From the NCBI GenBank assembly GCA_963277665.1, contig OY728152.1, positions 1,189,546,357 to 1,189,610,356 of the forward strand: DNA of 64,000 bases, in the 5' to 3' direction. The notes beneath the pieces are model-generated. The model was not told the origin of the DNA. It worked only from the letters and a program-made list of their open reading frames with translations, and made no database searches. The DNA comes from Viscum album (lineage: Eukaryota > Streptophyta > Magnoliopsida > Santalales > Viscaceae). Of the stretch, positions 11,830-23,704 are shown one piece after another; the stretch's first letter is position 1, and every line of letters starts with the position of its first letter. Both the position numbers and the translations under genes were made by a program.

Positions 11830-12660
11830 TAAAAAAAAATATTTAATTATTATTTATTATTTATTACTTATTATTTACTATCATATATAGTTTATTGTTT
11901 ATAATTTTAATTAATTATATTGTGTAAATTAATAAATATTTATAATTATTAGTTAATAATAATTTAAAACTTAAAATAAATCTTCAATAAGTTGAAAATA
12001 TGACATCGGCATCAAATGACCATAACTTTTAATCCAGGAATCCATTTTAGCTTCACAACCAATCAAATCAAAGTTTATAAAATTAAATAAAACAATATTG
12101 AATTTAAATTTCATAATAAATAAATAAATAAAATATTATAGTTTCAAGAAAAGCTGGAAATCGAACTCGAACTTCAAACGGCAATAACTTTTGATCTGGG
12201 TGTTCGTTTAAGCTTTTCCACATATCAAATCAAAGTCTATGATGAGCTTTATGCCTTTGTGACTTGGGGGAACTCCAATTATATTTTTAAAGGCTAAAAA
12301 AAGTCCTAGAAGGCCTTGAAAACTGAGTTTTCAGTTAGGGTATCCCAATTTTTTAACATTTTAGAAAATTCTATCCTCATTTAAGGGGGTATTATTGTCT
12401 TTTTCAGTGGGGACTGAATTTATTCTCAGGTTTGCATTCATATTGATGTTATGGTTTTGAAATTTAATCATTTTTTACAAGGTAGCTTTATTTATAATTA
12501 AGTATATGCTTATTTTCTTATATTTACTTATAATAAATCACTTGTATAAATACATATTTATATAGAAATGTATTTTTAAACATATAAACCATATGGAAAT
12601 AAATATTTTTTATTCATTTCATTTAAAATAAATAATTATTGATTTTATTCACCTTATAAA
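11830..12660 (+). other. CACTA-1 interior, non-repetitive part
   Basis: AT-rich unique sequence without coding signal. Two similar phrases near 12020 and 12180 (CATAACTTTTAATC, AATAACTTTTGATC) hint at an old internal duplication. Confidence 0.4.
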
Positions 12661-12661
12661 A

Positions 12662-14590
12662 ATGCATTAATATGTATGTATATATATATATATATATCTA
12701 TACAAGTAATGTTTATATATTAAACATGTGTGCATCAACAAAAAAAAATCTATATTTATGTGTATATTCTAATATATGTAAATATATATGTATATGTGTA
12801 AATATTTGTGCATATAAATCATATATAAATGTATTTTTATATAAATATATCATTATCATTAAATATAGTATATAAATGAATTTATAGTAAAATTATATGA
12901 ATATATATATACACACATATATAAATAATGTTTATATATACATATGATTGTGTATTGATAAGAGTGTATTCATATGCTTTTTATGTCATTTATGATTTTA
13001 TTCCATTGATTTACATTCCTATTGATTTTATGGTGTTGCAATTATTGTGTTTCCCCTCTTTTGGTAATTTAATATCAGTTATATATATCTGTTTATATGA
13101 ATTTATGAATATTTCTATATATTTATATACATTTGTAAATATTTATACATATTTATGTTTATATATTTTTATATCATATATGTGTAAAGATATATAGAGA
13201 TATTTTTATTTTTTTCTGTTTATATATATATTTATATTAATATACAATTATATATCTGAGTGCGTTTATATATATTTATGAAACATAAATGTGTGTTTAT
13301 ATATATTTATGTAAATTTTGTTATATGTAAATATATTTATAGATATTTATGTTCATTTATTATTTTATTATTTTATTATTTTATTATTTTATTATTTTAT
13401 TATTTTATTATTTTATTATTTTATTATTTTATTATTTTATTATTTTATTATTTTATTATTTATTATTTATTATTTATTATTTATTATTTACTATTTATTG
13501 TTTATTTTTTATTTTTTATTGTTTGTTGTTTATTATTTATTATTTTTTATTTCTTATTTCTTATTTCTTATTTATTTATAACTATTTATTTATTTTTCAA
13601 TTATTGTATATTTATCATTTATTTATTTCTTATTTCTTATTAATTATTATTTATTTTTTATTTTTTATTCATTATTTATTTTTTATTTTTTATTTTTTAT
13701 TTATTTTTTCTTATTGATTTATTATTTATTATTTATTTATTATTTATTTATTATTTATTATTTATCTATTATTTATTTATTTTTCATTATTATTTTTTTA
13801 TTTTTTTATTTTTTTATTTTTTTATTTTTTTATTTTTTTATTTTTTTATTTTTTTATTTTTTTATTTTTTATTTTTTATTTTTTTTATTATTAATTTATT
13901 TATTATTTATTATTTATTATTTATTATTTTATTATTTTATTTTCTATTTATACATTAATTATTAATTTATTTTTTATATTTTATTATTATGTAATTAATT
14001 TATTATTAACGTATTATTAATTACTTATTTATTATATATTTATTATATATTTATTATTTATTATTTATTTATTTATTCATAATTTATTATTTATTATTTA
14101 TTATTTATTATTTATTATTTATTATTTATTATTTACTATTTACTATTTATTATCTATTATTTATTAATTTATAATTTCTTTATCATATATTAATTTATTT
14201 CTTCATTAATTTATTATTTATACATTACTTATATATTATATATTATATATTACATATTGTATATTATATATTCTATATTCTATATTCTATATTATATATT
14301 ATATATTACATATTGTATATTATATATTATATATTACATATTGTATATTATATATTATATATTACATATTGTATATTATATATTATATATTACATATTGT
14401 ATATTATATATTGTATATTACATATTGTGTATTATATATTATATATTACATATTGTATATTATATATTATATATTATATATTGTATATTATATATTATAT
14501 ATTACATATTGTATATTATATATTATATATTATCTATTATCTATTATCTATTATCTATTATCTATTAGATATTAGATATATATTTTTATA

Positions 14591-14625
<35 letters not shown>

Positions 14626-15110
14626 ATTTTTTATTTTTTATTTTTTATTTTTTTATTTATTTTTTATTTTTTATTATTTACTTTTTATTATTTTGTATTT
14701 ATTATTTATTGGTTACTATTTATTATTTACAATTTATTATTTATTATTTATTATCTATTATTTATTATTTATTATTTATTATTTATTATTTATCATTTAT
14801 CATTTATTATTTACTATTTATTCTTTATTATTTATTATTTATTATTTATTATTTATTACTTAGTATTTACTATTTATTATTTACTATTTATTATTTACCA
14901 TTTATTACCATATTATATATTTGTTTATTTATCATTCATTTATATTTTATTTATTTATTAATAATTTTTAATTAGTAATTGTTAAATATTATTAATTACT
15001 TATTAATTATTAATTATCAATTATTTGTTATTTATTATTTATTATTTATTATTGATTAATAAATATTTAGTTTGTATCTATTTTTTAGGTATTATTTTTT
15101 TCAATCAATA
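12662..15110 (+). repeat. Composite AT microsatellite/minisatellite tract
   Basis: About 2.4 kb of successive simple arrays: TA-rich (12662-13340), an 8-bp TTATTTTA array (about 13356-13460), 7-bp TATTTAT arrays (about 13460-13500, 14085-14150, 14695-14900), an 8-bp TTTTTTTA array (about 13790-13870), a 28-bp higher-order unit built from TTACATATTGTATAT (about 14290-14530), and a 7-bp TATCTAT array (14530-14570). Long frames in all three phases rich in Tyr, Ile and Leu are products of the repeats, not genes. Confidence 0.95.
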
Positions 15111-15526
15111 TATATAAGTATATATTAAATACTATTTATTCACCACATGAAGAGCCTTTTGGAGTGGTAAATTCTTCGGACAATAAGGAATAGGTATGAA
15201 ATTCAAATCTCACCCAACACAGAATTTCTATATATGGCTTTTTCACGCATGTACATGTGCATGGTAATAAATTAATTAATTAATTAATTAGTTATGAGAA
15301 TAATAAAAAAATTAAAAAATAAAAAATAATTAAAATTAAAAAAAAAACTGTTAAATGATTCCCCTGATTTTAAAAAACCATTGCTAAATCATTCTACAAT
15401 AGTTCTAAAAAAAACGCCGCTAATTGATTGCCGACGCGATTTAGCGACGGTTTTCCAAAATCATTACATAACGATTTAGTGGCTGTTTAAAACGCTGATA
15501 AACGCCTATTTTGGCATACTGTAGTG

Positions 15527-15535
15527 CAAGTGGGA
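15527..15535 (+). promoter_or_regulatory. Polypurine tract of G
   Basis: CAAGTGGGAG sits between the end of copia RNase H (once CACTA-1 is removed) and sequence taken as the start of the 3' LTR (TATTAGAGTTGG). GTGGGAG is the common copia polypurine tract, the primer for plus-strand DNA synthesis. Confidence 0.6.
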
Positions 15536-15536
15536 G

Positions 15537-15885
15537 TCTATTAGAGTTGGAACCCTAAAATCAACTTTTGTGTGCTTTATGATAACATGTATTCATAGTT
15601 TTGAAAATTAATAAAATCATTGTCACATCATGATTGTTCTTTTGCTTAACATAGTATGTGATAATGTTTTAAGAGTAACTGTCGAACTAAAAGGTCATAG
15701 CAGTTTTCCACTACGATGAGAACCTGGAAGTGCTACAATGCTATTCTTAAATATTTGTTCTATAGTAAGATGATATCAATTGAGGGACACAAATGATACA
15801 GGCTATTAGGGTGGAGACTCATAGGACTTTGAGGCACCTTCTCATGGTGTATGCCCTTGGTAATATCTAGTATAGGATATAATGT
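15537..15885 (+). repeat. 3' LTR of G, first segment
   Basis: Non-coding sequence directly after the polypurine tract. Its counterpart in the 5' LTR lies outside the window, beyond LTR F, so assignment rests on position. It continues, after the H/D insertions, at about 18511-18891. Confidence 0.45.
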
Positions 15886-16362
15886 GTAGCAATCCGAACT
15901 TTGATAAATAAAATTACCCTTTTTGAGTTAATTAAATGTATTATTGTTATAGAAAACACATGCACTTATTTTGTTTTATTATATCCAATTGAATTTTAAT
16001 GACCATTAAGTATCTTTACCATTGATAATAGTCCTTGAACAGTGATCACGTGACTAGTATAAATATAGGGTTTTAACAAATCCATTTGACATAAACAAAG
16101 GAAGTGATGGTATCAACCCGTAAGATAGTACCCTATGAAACCCATTTAGCAGAGCTTCCAAGGGAGATAGCATTTCTAGGATTTTCCCAAGACCAAGACC
16201 AAGCCGAGATCCAACAACTTAAGCATGAGCAAAACCATTTACAGGAGAAGTTTAAGCTTATCGAGATCATGGCCCAAACCATGTTCTCCAAACAGCCCCA
16301 TGAAAGCTCCACCATCGCGCAGCTTAATCTTAGGGAGTATACTGGTGTATTAAAGGGATATG
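15886..16362 (+). mobile_element. Short LTR-like/gag-like insert H (unresolved)
   Basis: It starts TGTGTAGCAATCCGAAC, resembling gypsy LTR starts here (TGTAATGCCCCGACC in C). It has a G-box CACGTG (16047-16052) and a TATA-like TATAAATA (16058-16065), then a possible primer site TGGTATCAACCC (16108-16119) and a short open frame. This reads as the start of a small-LTR Ty3 element cut by LTR D. I found no matching 3' LTR and no TSD, so the boundaries are guesses. Confidence 0.3.
16047..16065 (+). promoter_or_regulatory. Putative promoter: G-box and TATA box
   Basis: CACGTG is followed five bases later by TATAAATA, about 40 bases upstream of the first ATG of the frame at 16107. Plausible core promoter of insert H; not tested. 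Confidence 0.35.
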
Positions 16363-16376
16363 TATTGACACCCTAG
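16107..16376 (+). CDS. Hypothetical 89-codon frame, possibly gag N-terminus, cut by LTR D
   Basis: From the ATG at 16107 the frame runs 89 codons; the last few are inside LTR D, so the natural C-terminus is lost. A frame could be opened three bases earlier with GTG, but ATG is preferred in a plant. The protein begins MVSTRK and has a charged helical middle (about residues 30-55, rich in Gln, Glu, Lys and Leu) that could form a coiled coil. Start position next to a possible primer site and a basic N-terminus would suit gypsy gag, but I do not recognise the sequence. A 60-codon antisense frame overlaps it (16133-16315). Confidence 0.3.
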   Translation: MVSTRKIVPYETHLAELPREIAFLGFSQDQDQAEIQQLKHEQNHLQEKFKLIEIMAQTMFSKQPHESSTIAQLNLREYTGVLKGYVLTP

Positions 16377-18505
16377 GAATATGAGTGTGTAAATTATTTT
16401 TTATAGAGTGATGAATATATTTTCATCTTATTATTGGTACTTTGTAAATAATTTTTATTTAGATACAATAAATCACAAATAGTATTTTTGGCTAATACTC
16501 ATATTCAATTAAGGAATCTATTTTGATGAATTCATGTATTTTTTAAATAAATAATATTCTGATAAAATATTATTAAATAATTTTTATTAAATATAAATGA
16601 TCATATAATTTTTATGAAGTAATTTTTATAAGGGTACAAAAAATGTTATTGTTAAAAAACCCCACCATTTTCAATAATGTCAGTTTTTATTTTAAAAGAG
16701 AAAATTCATATATTTAGAAAACTATTTAGATAAAATGAATATTATTTTTGGAATCAGGACATTGAAATTATCCAATGGTAAATTTTTCATAATTTTCTGA
16801 GACAGTCGAATTTTTGGGTAAAAATTAAATATTGTATAAATATACTTTGTGTTTTATGACATCATAATGACCCAAATGTGCTATAATAAGTAATATAAAT
16901 GGGATCCATGAACAAATATATGTTTTTCCTTTAAAATAATGTGATTTTTTAAGTTTATTTGAATTGGTTTTTAAATCCATTATGAATCCTCCAAATTTTA
17001 TACAATATTTTATGGTTTTAAAATCCTTTCTTTAAGAGTATGACTCACCTCTACATAATCAAGGGAATTATTTTATTAATCTCGGCCCTTGTCCTCATAA
17101 AATAATGTATATCACTCCCTTTTGGAAAAAACCATGGGATGGTTTGTGGTTTTGAATATTTTATTATGTAGAGTCCAAAACCAAAATAATAAATAAATCC
17201 CTCTCTTTTCCTATATAAACCCTCCCAATCTCTCTTTTCTATTCACTCAAAATCTTTGAAGCATGTCCATGATCTTATCACCACTCCCTAGATTCCTCCC
17301 AAGGAACCCCCAATCTCTTAAGAATCCCTTACCAAGCCTTTGGAGTCACACATTCAAGTAAGAGACTTTCCTCTCCTCCTTTCTAATTCAAGCAACTGAT
17401 TTGAAATTAGTTCTTATAATTCCAAATTGTTATAATTTCATTCATTTATACTCATTCCCTTACTTTCCATTTGATGTTATTTTAATTAGGGATCATTTAT
17501 CCTCCCTCATTTGGACCCTTACCTAAGTCATTACTATACTGAAATTTCGTGAGGGATCCTCACCTTCTCTCCATTGTTCAAATTTATATATGAATTCCTG
17601 CCTTTTATTTACATTTCCTAATATTGAGATATTCCTTTCCATGTCCCTATTACTACCCATTTTATGTTTAAATTATGAGAGACCTCTTTCTCTCGCATCA
17701 ATCATTTTTATGAATTTCTTTGTAACATCGTTATGCTGTCGAAATTTCACTATGATTTTCCATGCTGAAATAATTGTGTATTGAATACCATACCCATTTT
17801 TTTATCAAGGGTATTCACCTTTATACACATATACTTATTTATTAGGACTTACATTTATGTAATAAACATTCCTTAATCATCTAATAAATTATGATGATGA
17901 ATGAATCCATATCGTATGATCAATGTGGCACACTTAAGCATGAGAATGAAATGATTACGATGGGTGAACCCAAATAGCACTCCAATGAATTGGGTAATGT
18001 TTAGTATCATGATATGTCATGTTGGGATAGGGGTGTACCTAATTCCTTTATGGGACTTTTTCCACCATGAAGTCTTGGTTGATTTATCCTTGACTTGTAT
18101 TTATGATGCAGTGTTTTATGTTTTTTACACATTTCCCATGTTATGATTATCATGTTATATCATGCCTTATTATTTATGTTCCTTTTATGATCCATTGATA
18201 TGCCTATTGTCTAACATGTGTTATATTCTTCATGTTATGATTTGTTTATTCCCTTGTTGAGATTTATATCTCACCCCTTTCTTATGATTATCCATAGGAT
18301 ATCCCATGTAGTTTTAAGTATGAAGGAATTTAATGAGTATGTTAAGTAGGTTTTCAATAAAGATAATATATTTCATGTTTTAAGTTGTTATGTAATGTAC
18401 CTAATTCCCAAATACATTAGAATTATTGATCTTTTGGGTTTTATTAAGTGTACTTTTATGTAATAAAACATTTATTAATTTTTAATAAAGAACAGGGTTG
18501 TTATA
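16363..18505 (+). mobile_element. Solo LTR D (gypsy type), 2.1 kb
   Basis: It begins TATTGACACCCTAGG and ends AGGGTTGTTATA, decayed forms of the TGTAACACCC…GGGTGTTACA ends typical of these gypsy LTRs. Flanks are ATATG (16358-16362) and TTATG (18506-18510), a 5-bp TSD with one mismatch. A TATA box (TATATAAA, 17212-17219) is followed by a CT-rich transcribed leader, so the LTR faces right. No internal domain, primer site or second LTR is present, so it is a solo LTR. Reading frames at 17590-17784 and 17964-18146 look incidental. Confidence 0.65.
17212..17219 (+). promoter_or_regulatory. TATA box of LTR D
   Basis: TATATAAA followed by CCCTCCCAATC. The minus-strand TATA boxes of LTRs A, B and C have the same layout, each followed by a pyrimidine-rich leader. 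Confidence 0.5.
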
Positions 18506-18510
18506 TTATG

Positions 18511-18891
18511 AGATTGAGACCTGCAAGTAGGAAATCTAAATTTATACATATCATTGGATGTTCCTATCTACGGATGTGTGTATAGATCCTTAAACTTTAA
18601 TATTATTATTAATTAGTATTGTGAGTTATGTAATTTTATGTATTGATGAAAACCATGATGCATATGTTCATATTCAGGTAGGATACGTTAGGTGCGCCAT
18701 GAGTAATATTGCATTAATAAATAATGTGAGAAAGGATTTGTACCTTCTGTTCTTTGATGGAAGTTGATATCTTAGACCCTTTGATGGAAATGATATAGCC
18801 TAAATAAATCCATGGCCATGATGTTCTATAAACAAGTTAGATTTTTAGAAAGTCAAAGAAAGATACATCGATCACATAGGTTTATGGAACC
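18511..18891 (+). repeat. 3' LTR of G, second segment
   Basis: The last 100 bases (18793-18891) match 3397-3489 of the 5' LTR: CCTAAATAAATCCAT, a GTTCTATA/ATTCTATA block, GAAAGATACATC and CACATAGGTT. The match stops at GAACC (18887-18891) and resumes at GCACC (57371), exactly where LTR E intervenes. Confidence 0.65.
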
Positions 18892-19089
18892 TATAAGAAC
18901 CCGATTATTCTTTGAGGTACAGATCTCTTGTTCTCTGTCAATTCTCAGTTTAAATGATTAAATATGGCCTAAGGTTGATGCCCATTAGGGTCATGAAGGT
19001 CTCTAGGGTGTTTGGGGCTGGTCTGCATCCTTGAACCCAAAGTTTGGGTGTTTTTATACTGGCGTACGGTTAGTGTAAAATTTGTAGGG

Positions 19090-19345
19090 AAGGCCACACG
19101 GTTTGACTAAATTGTGTGAGGCTTGACAATGGGGGCTTACAAGCCACACGGTTTAGGTAAAATGTGTGGGATGAGCCGCACGGCCGTGCGGCCAGGTACG
19201 CATTTTTAGAAGACTTTGACTAAGTCTTTTCTCAAAGTTAACACATGGTTAGTAAATCATGTAGGGTAACCGTGCGGATTCCCCTTATCCTATAGGAAAC
19301 TATGCATGGTTTCCGCATGATTTGACAAATAGTGTGGGTAAACGA
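19090..19345 (+). repeat. ACACGG/TGTGTG motif cluster with palindrome in LTR E
   Basis: GCCACACGGTTTGACTAAATT and GCCACACGGTTTAGGTAAAA are followed by related phrases (GTGTGGGATGAGCC, CCGTGCGGATTCC, ATAGTGTGGGTAA). An exact 18-bp palindrome, GCCGCACGGCCGTGCGGC, lies at 19175-19192. Likely U3 regulatory repeats of the LTR. Confidence 0.7.
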
Positions 19346-20084
19346 AGTGGCCCTGTAATTTTAATAATTTTATAAATTTTAAATTTAATTATAATTCTTT
19401 TTTAAACCTAATTGAAGTTTATCCCCTATTCACACCAACCCCATGCATGAAATCTCCTCCTTACTCCCTAGGGTAGTTTTTCAGATCTACTCTCTGTTCA
19501 GACTCCCATTCAAATGTGGTTCATCTCCATGGATCTACAACGGTAAGGACTTAATTCCTTTTTATCCATTGTCATTTCTTCTAAATATCAACTTAACTAT
19601 TAGGATTTAGGTTCATATTCCCTAATTTCTCATTCTTCATTTTTTCTTTATATTTCTTTCAAACCGGGAAAAATCAAAGCTTGATACTAGACAAGCTATC
19701 TAACACAGACCTAAGGTAGGTGGTCTCATCCTTTCACTGAAAGTCAAATTGTTTATATATGTTGTACCTTAATTAAAATTGAACCCTATTATTTCATATT
19801 GTATTTTATATAATTTAATAAGCATGTTTATGTATGTTATAGGTTGTATACCTTGAATAATGACCACCCCATGGGTGAGTTTCCTTGAATTTCCCCTTTA
19901 TGGCTTTAGGCCTTGGACACCCCTTTGAGGTTTTCCTTTTATCCCTTTCTTGGGTTGTTAAAAATGGAATCTGTTATGAATGGAATTGAAATATTTTTAG
20001 ATTTTAAGGCAATTGAATTAAGGGTATGACAAGGATGACTTGTCCCTTGGTCCATGTATGCCATTTCTTGTTAAGAATGTTTGG

Positions 20085-20450
20085 TTTGTAACACCTTACT
20101 CATGTGAGTAAAGTAGAGGCTTTGTCATGATTTGATACAGTTGGCTTGAATTGCTCTAATTTTTGTTTTTCCCATGTAAGATATATAATAACTAAGCCCT
20201 TTGGTAGCTTTTTAGTCTTGTTAGTCTTGTTATGCTAAAAACACCCATGTGAGTATTTGAAGGCAATCCCCTTGATCTTGGCCTTGTTTTGAAACTTCTT
20301 TAATAGGAATGAATTACACCTTTTATTGCTTTTCTTATGTGATTTATAGGATAACCAAGCCATGTAGTAGCTTGTTATGCCTTTGAAACCTGTTATACAA
20401 AATATACCCATGTGAGTAATTGAAAGGCCAAGACCTTTGAGGTTGTCCAT
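20085..20450 (+). repeat. Direct repeat of about 170 bp in LTR E
   Basis: CATGTGAGTAaag (about 20101), CCATGTGAGTAtttg (about 20247) and CCATGTGAGTAattg (about 20409) mark two to three decayed units. Matching flanks include AACTAAGCCCTTTGGTAGC and AACCAAGCCATGTAGTAGC. A 71-codon antisense frame here (20235-20450) is not credible as a gene. Confidence 0.6.
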
Positions 20451-20610
20451 GGCTTAATACACTTTTTGAGGTGATCTTATTAGAGGATACTATTGGTTTT
20501 GACCTTAGAATTTTAAAGGAAATGTTAAATGTAATTGAATTGGTTAGATGATAAATAACCTTGGGTGATACATGGATTCAAATTAGAATGTCATGGACGA
20601 ACTCATGTGA

Positions 20611-20615
20611 CTATT
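20611..20615. other. Left TSD of element AB (CTATT)
   Basis: CTATT directly precedes LTR A and recurs at 52552-52556 directly after LTR B, as expected of a 5-bp duplication made by gypsy integrase. Confidence 0.8.
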
Positions 20616-23600
20616 TTTAAAGACCTGACACCAGTTGTATAGAGTCGGTGTCTTATTTTATTACATTTTCATATTAAAAAGGAAGACACATCCTGAAGGA
20701 CCGAATAGTTTATTAGTTTTGGAAAACTAGATACATACATAACTTCAAAATTACAACTTGAAATGAAATACAACATAAGAATTACATTTTAATCATCCAT
20801 AACTCTTAGATTATCCATGTAAGTCATTCATAATATACTTCTTCAAATCCTAGGGAAAATAAAACATAATAAAGGGGTAAGCTCAGATGCTTAGTGAGGG
20901 TAAGTAATACAGTGGAAGTAATCATAATCATAAACACTAGGCATGGTGAGAAACTAAAAACACATTCCTTTAAACATATAATTGAGCATAATATGATAGG
21001 AATAAAAGATGAATGAATAGTTCCATAATAAAATATAACCATAGATATTCTACTAGTCAAATAATCACATGGACTATCACTTATTTGTTTTATAATGAAG
21101 GGATTCATAATGTGGGATTTCATAACCATTCTCTCAAGGCCTCAAGTCAGGACTATACATAAATGGGTAAAAACTAAAACTATTTTTTCTCATGAGACCT
21201 AAAAATTCACCTAGGAGATATATCGGGCCCCACACAACACTTACTAATTCTAATTCATTTCTTATATGAAAGGTCTGAAACATAAACAACATATATATTC
21301 ATATTGAAACTAACATATGAAATGTAAATCACTTTCCCCAATCATTAAACACAACACTAACCATTCGAAGTAATATTAGTGAATGGTTTCAAGATTGATA
21401 AACCATTAAATAAAACATGGTATGTGATATCATAAAATATTTATCCCAATTAAACATATGAATTGATAATAGTGTTGAAATAGATGAAAATACTCTAGTA
21501 AAATCATCAGGTAATTCTTGAAAGAAATACTCTTTTACTTTGAAAAGAAGAGTTATTTTGGAAAAAGAAACTTTATATTAAACCAAAATTGAATTAAGTA
21601 AGTTTTTTAATAATAAATCAGTGATTTTAGAAAAAAATGGTGCCTTAAAACAGATTAAAGAGTCAATTTGATAACTGGTAATAATTCAAGAAGTTCCTTT
21701 GAAACGGGCATGTTTATCGAGGAGAATTTTTTAAAGATCCTTTTAAAACATATAAATCCCCATAAAGTAAATAGGTATTCTGATTGGTACACATACATAG
21801 AACATTAAAACATAATTTATGGGATTATATAGTAATAAATAATAATTTAATTGAAGTTAGTAGAGAATAAGGGTAACCCGAAAGAAAATGGAGGTTCGGG
21901 TAGAAAACCTTTACCTTATGTCTAAATGTGTTCTACACTTGACCTTAAGGTCCTGGAATATGAAATTAGACCGATTAATAATTTAATTAAGAACCTATTA
22001 GAAATTTATATAATTTATTATAATTTTATTAAGTTCATTTATGGCCTTTTGATAATTTATAAGATTGAATTTCATTATTCTGGAGTGTTCGTTTCTTGAT
22101 ATTCATGATCGGTTCGATTGATTATAAGTATGGAAGATCGTATGGAATGGATATAATTTTACAAGATTTAATTTATATATTATTAATGAAAATATATAAT
22201 TTTAAATGTTTATATATATAATTTGGTTACATGGTATGAGAATGAATCATTATATAATTCATTTAGTGATAATCATTTAGATTTTTACGGTAGTTTTTCA
22301 ATCACAACGAACTAGTTTTTTTCTATAATTTAGTATCATGTACAAATGATGGTTGGAGAATCATTTCATAACATATAATATATATTTTAGAATATTTTTC
22401 AACCATAAAAATGGTTTCATGACTATCCTTGAAGGATAAATTGAAGAATGAAGGTTCTTCATCCACGAAGGTTGTAAATTGGCACCTCTTAGACGGTGAT
22501 TTCATTCTTAAAATAAAAGAGAGAGTGAAAGGATATTTATGATGTATCTTACATTAACATGATATAATAACAATATATAGATGATATTGAAATGGAAGAG
22601 GAATTTACCTCTTGGATACTCCTCCTTGAGAATCTCCTTAAGGGGATTGATTTTGGTCTTTTGGAAAGACCAAGAGCTCATGGGTGTGGGGATACAATAG
22701 AGAAGAGTCTTTGGGTAGAACTTTAACAAGCTTCAGGGCTTAGATAATTGAGGAGAAGAGGGAGTGAGTGGTGGTTTTTATAATAGAGGAGAGAGGTGAT
22801 TTTTGAATATCTTATTCATTATTTTATTATTTTTCTCAAGATAGGAAATAGTATCGTTTTTGTGACCAAAAACATTAATAATTGAATGTGAGTTTAAACT
22901 AATGGTTTCTTACATCATCCATGATGAAAGTAATAGTGTATTTATCTTATAATTTATTTATACCATAAATTACCGTATTTTACTATTCACTAAAAATTCA
23001 ATTATTTCAGAAAAATTCACAAAAAATCAACCCCAACATTTTTTGACATGTGGAATTAAAAAATGGACTCCATTTTATCAAAATAATTTTCTAAATATTT
23101 GAAATTTAATTTTTAAGTAAAGTCATCATTTACTCAAAAAATATAGTTTTTAAAACTAAAACTGATTTTATAACACCCTGAAAATTAACTAAGATCTTAT
23201 TAAATTATCCTAAAATCATAGGACAATAATATATTTATTTAAGAATAAATTTTATGAAAATTAATTTTATTTTAAATTAATTTATTAATTTAAAATTTTA
23301 ATTAAATATTCATTACTCGCAAAAATACCAACACTTAATTTTTAATTTTTAAAATATTCACTCTCATTTATAAGGTGCCTAAATTTTATTTATACTTACA
23401 TGGGTGAGGTTAATGGTCATATTACTATTCATAAGGGTACATTACTATTCATAAGGGTCAAGTTACTATTCACCAAAAATGTAAGTTGATCCTATCAGAC
23501 TCTAAATATCTTAGTGATCGCAACTGTGTATGTCCATTTTTCAAAATTCAAAACATAGAAGAGGAAAAATTATGTTTAACGAATAGGTTATAACTATCTC

Positions 23601-23685
23601 CTATAAAAAAATTGTTTGTTTCATAGAGACTTAGTATTTCATGCATTCTATATTAAATTTATTTGTGAATCCTTGGGGTATTACA
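20616..23685 (-). repeat. LTR A: 3' LTR of AB, 3070 bp, uninterrupted
   Basis: Aligns end to end with LTR B and, more weakly, with solo LTR C. Its right end reads GGGGTATTACA, so on the element's strand it begins TGTAATACCCC. The left end is decayed (TTTAAAGACC). A TATA box on the minus strand (22776-22783) is followed by the leader. At 22800-22830 it carries GAATATCTTATTCATT, the uninterrupted version of the CACTA-2 insertion site. Frames at 20824-21129, 22323-22505 and 22508-22729 are LTR sequence, not genes. Confidence 0.85.
22776..22783 (-). promoter_or_regulatory. TATA box of LTR A
   Basis: TTATAAAA on the minus strand in the context CTCTATTATAAAAACCACC. The same position in B is 30804-30811 and in C 34256-34263, so its place is conserved in the family. 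Confidence 0.6.
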
Positions 23686-23699
23686 TTCTACTCCCCTTA
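23686..23699 (-). promoter_or_regulatory. Polypurine tract of AB
   Basis: On the minus strand, AAGGGGAGTAGAA abuts the LTR start TGTAATACCCC, as expected of the plus-strand primer site. Confidence 0.75.
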
Positions 23700-23704
23700 T
23701 AAAA

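Larger units (their letters stand above)
11633..15526. mobile_element. CACTA-1: non-autonomous CACTA-type element, 3.9 kb
   Basis: The right end, read inward on the minus strand, begins CACTACAG; the left end has AACTACAG, one base off. Flanking triplets TAA (11630-11632) and CAA (15527-15529) could be a mutated 3-bp TSD. Subterminal repeats of the CACTA kind crowd both ends: AAACCGCCACTAAAT, AAACCGCTACTAAATT and GAGCGGTTTT near 11680-11820; GATTTAGCGACGGTTTT and GATTTAGTGGC near 15438-15485. Removal rejoins copia RNase H to its polypurine tract CAAGTGGGAG. No transposase is present; most of the interior is microsatellite. Confidence 0.7.

Noticed and set aside
13260..14975. Long plus-strand open frames (up to 220 codons) rich in Tyr, Ile, Leu and Phe
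   Set aside because: They occur in all three phases and follow the 7-, 8- and 28-bp microsatellites; no protein family is involved.
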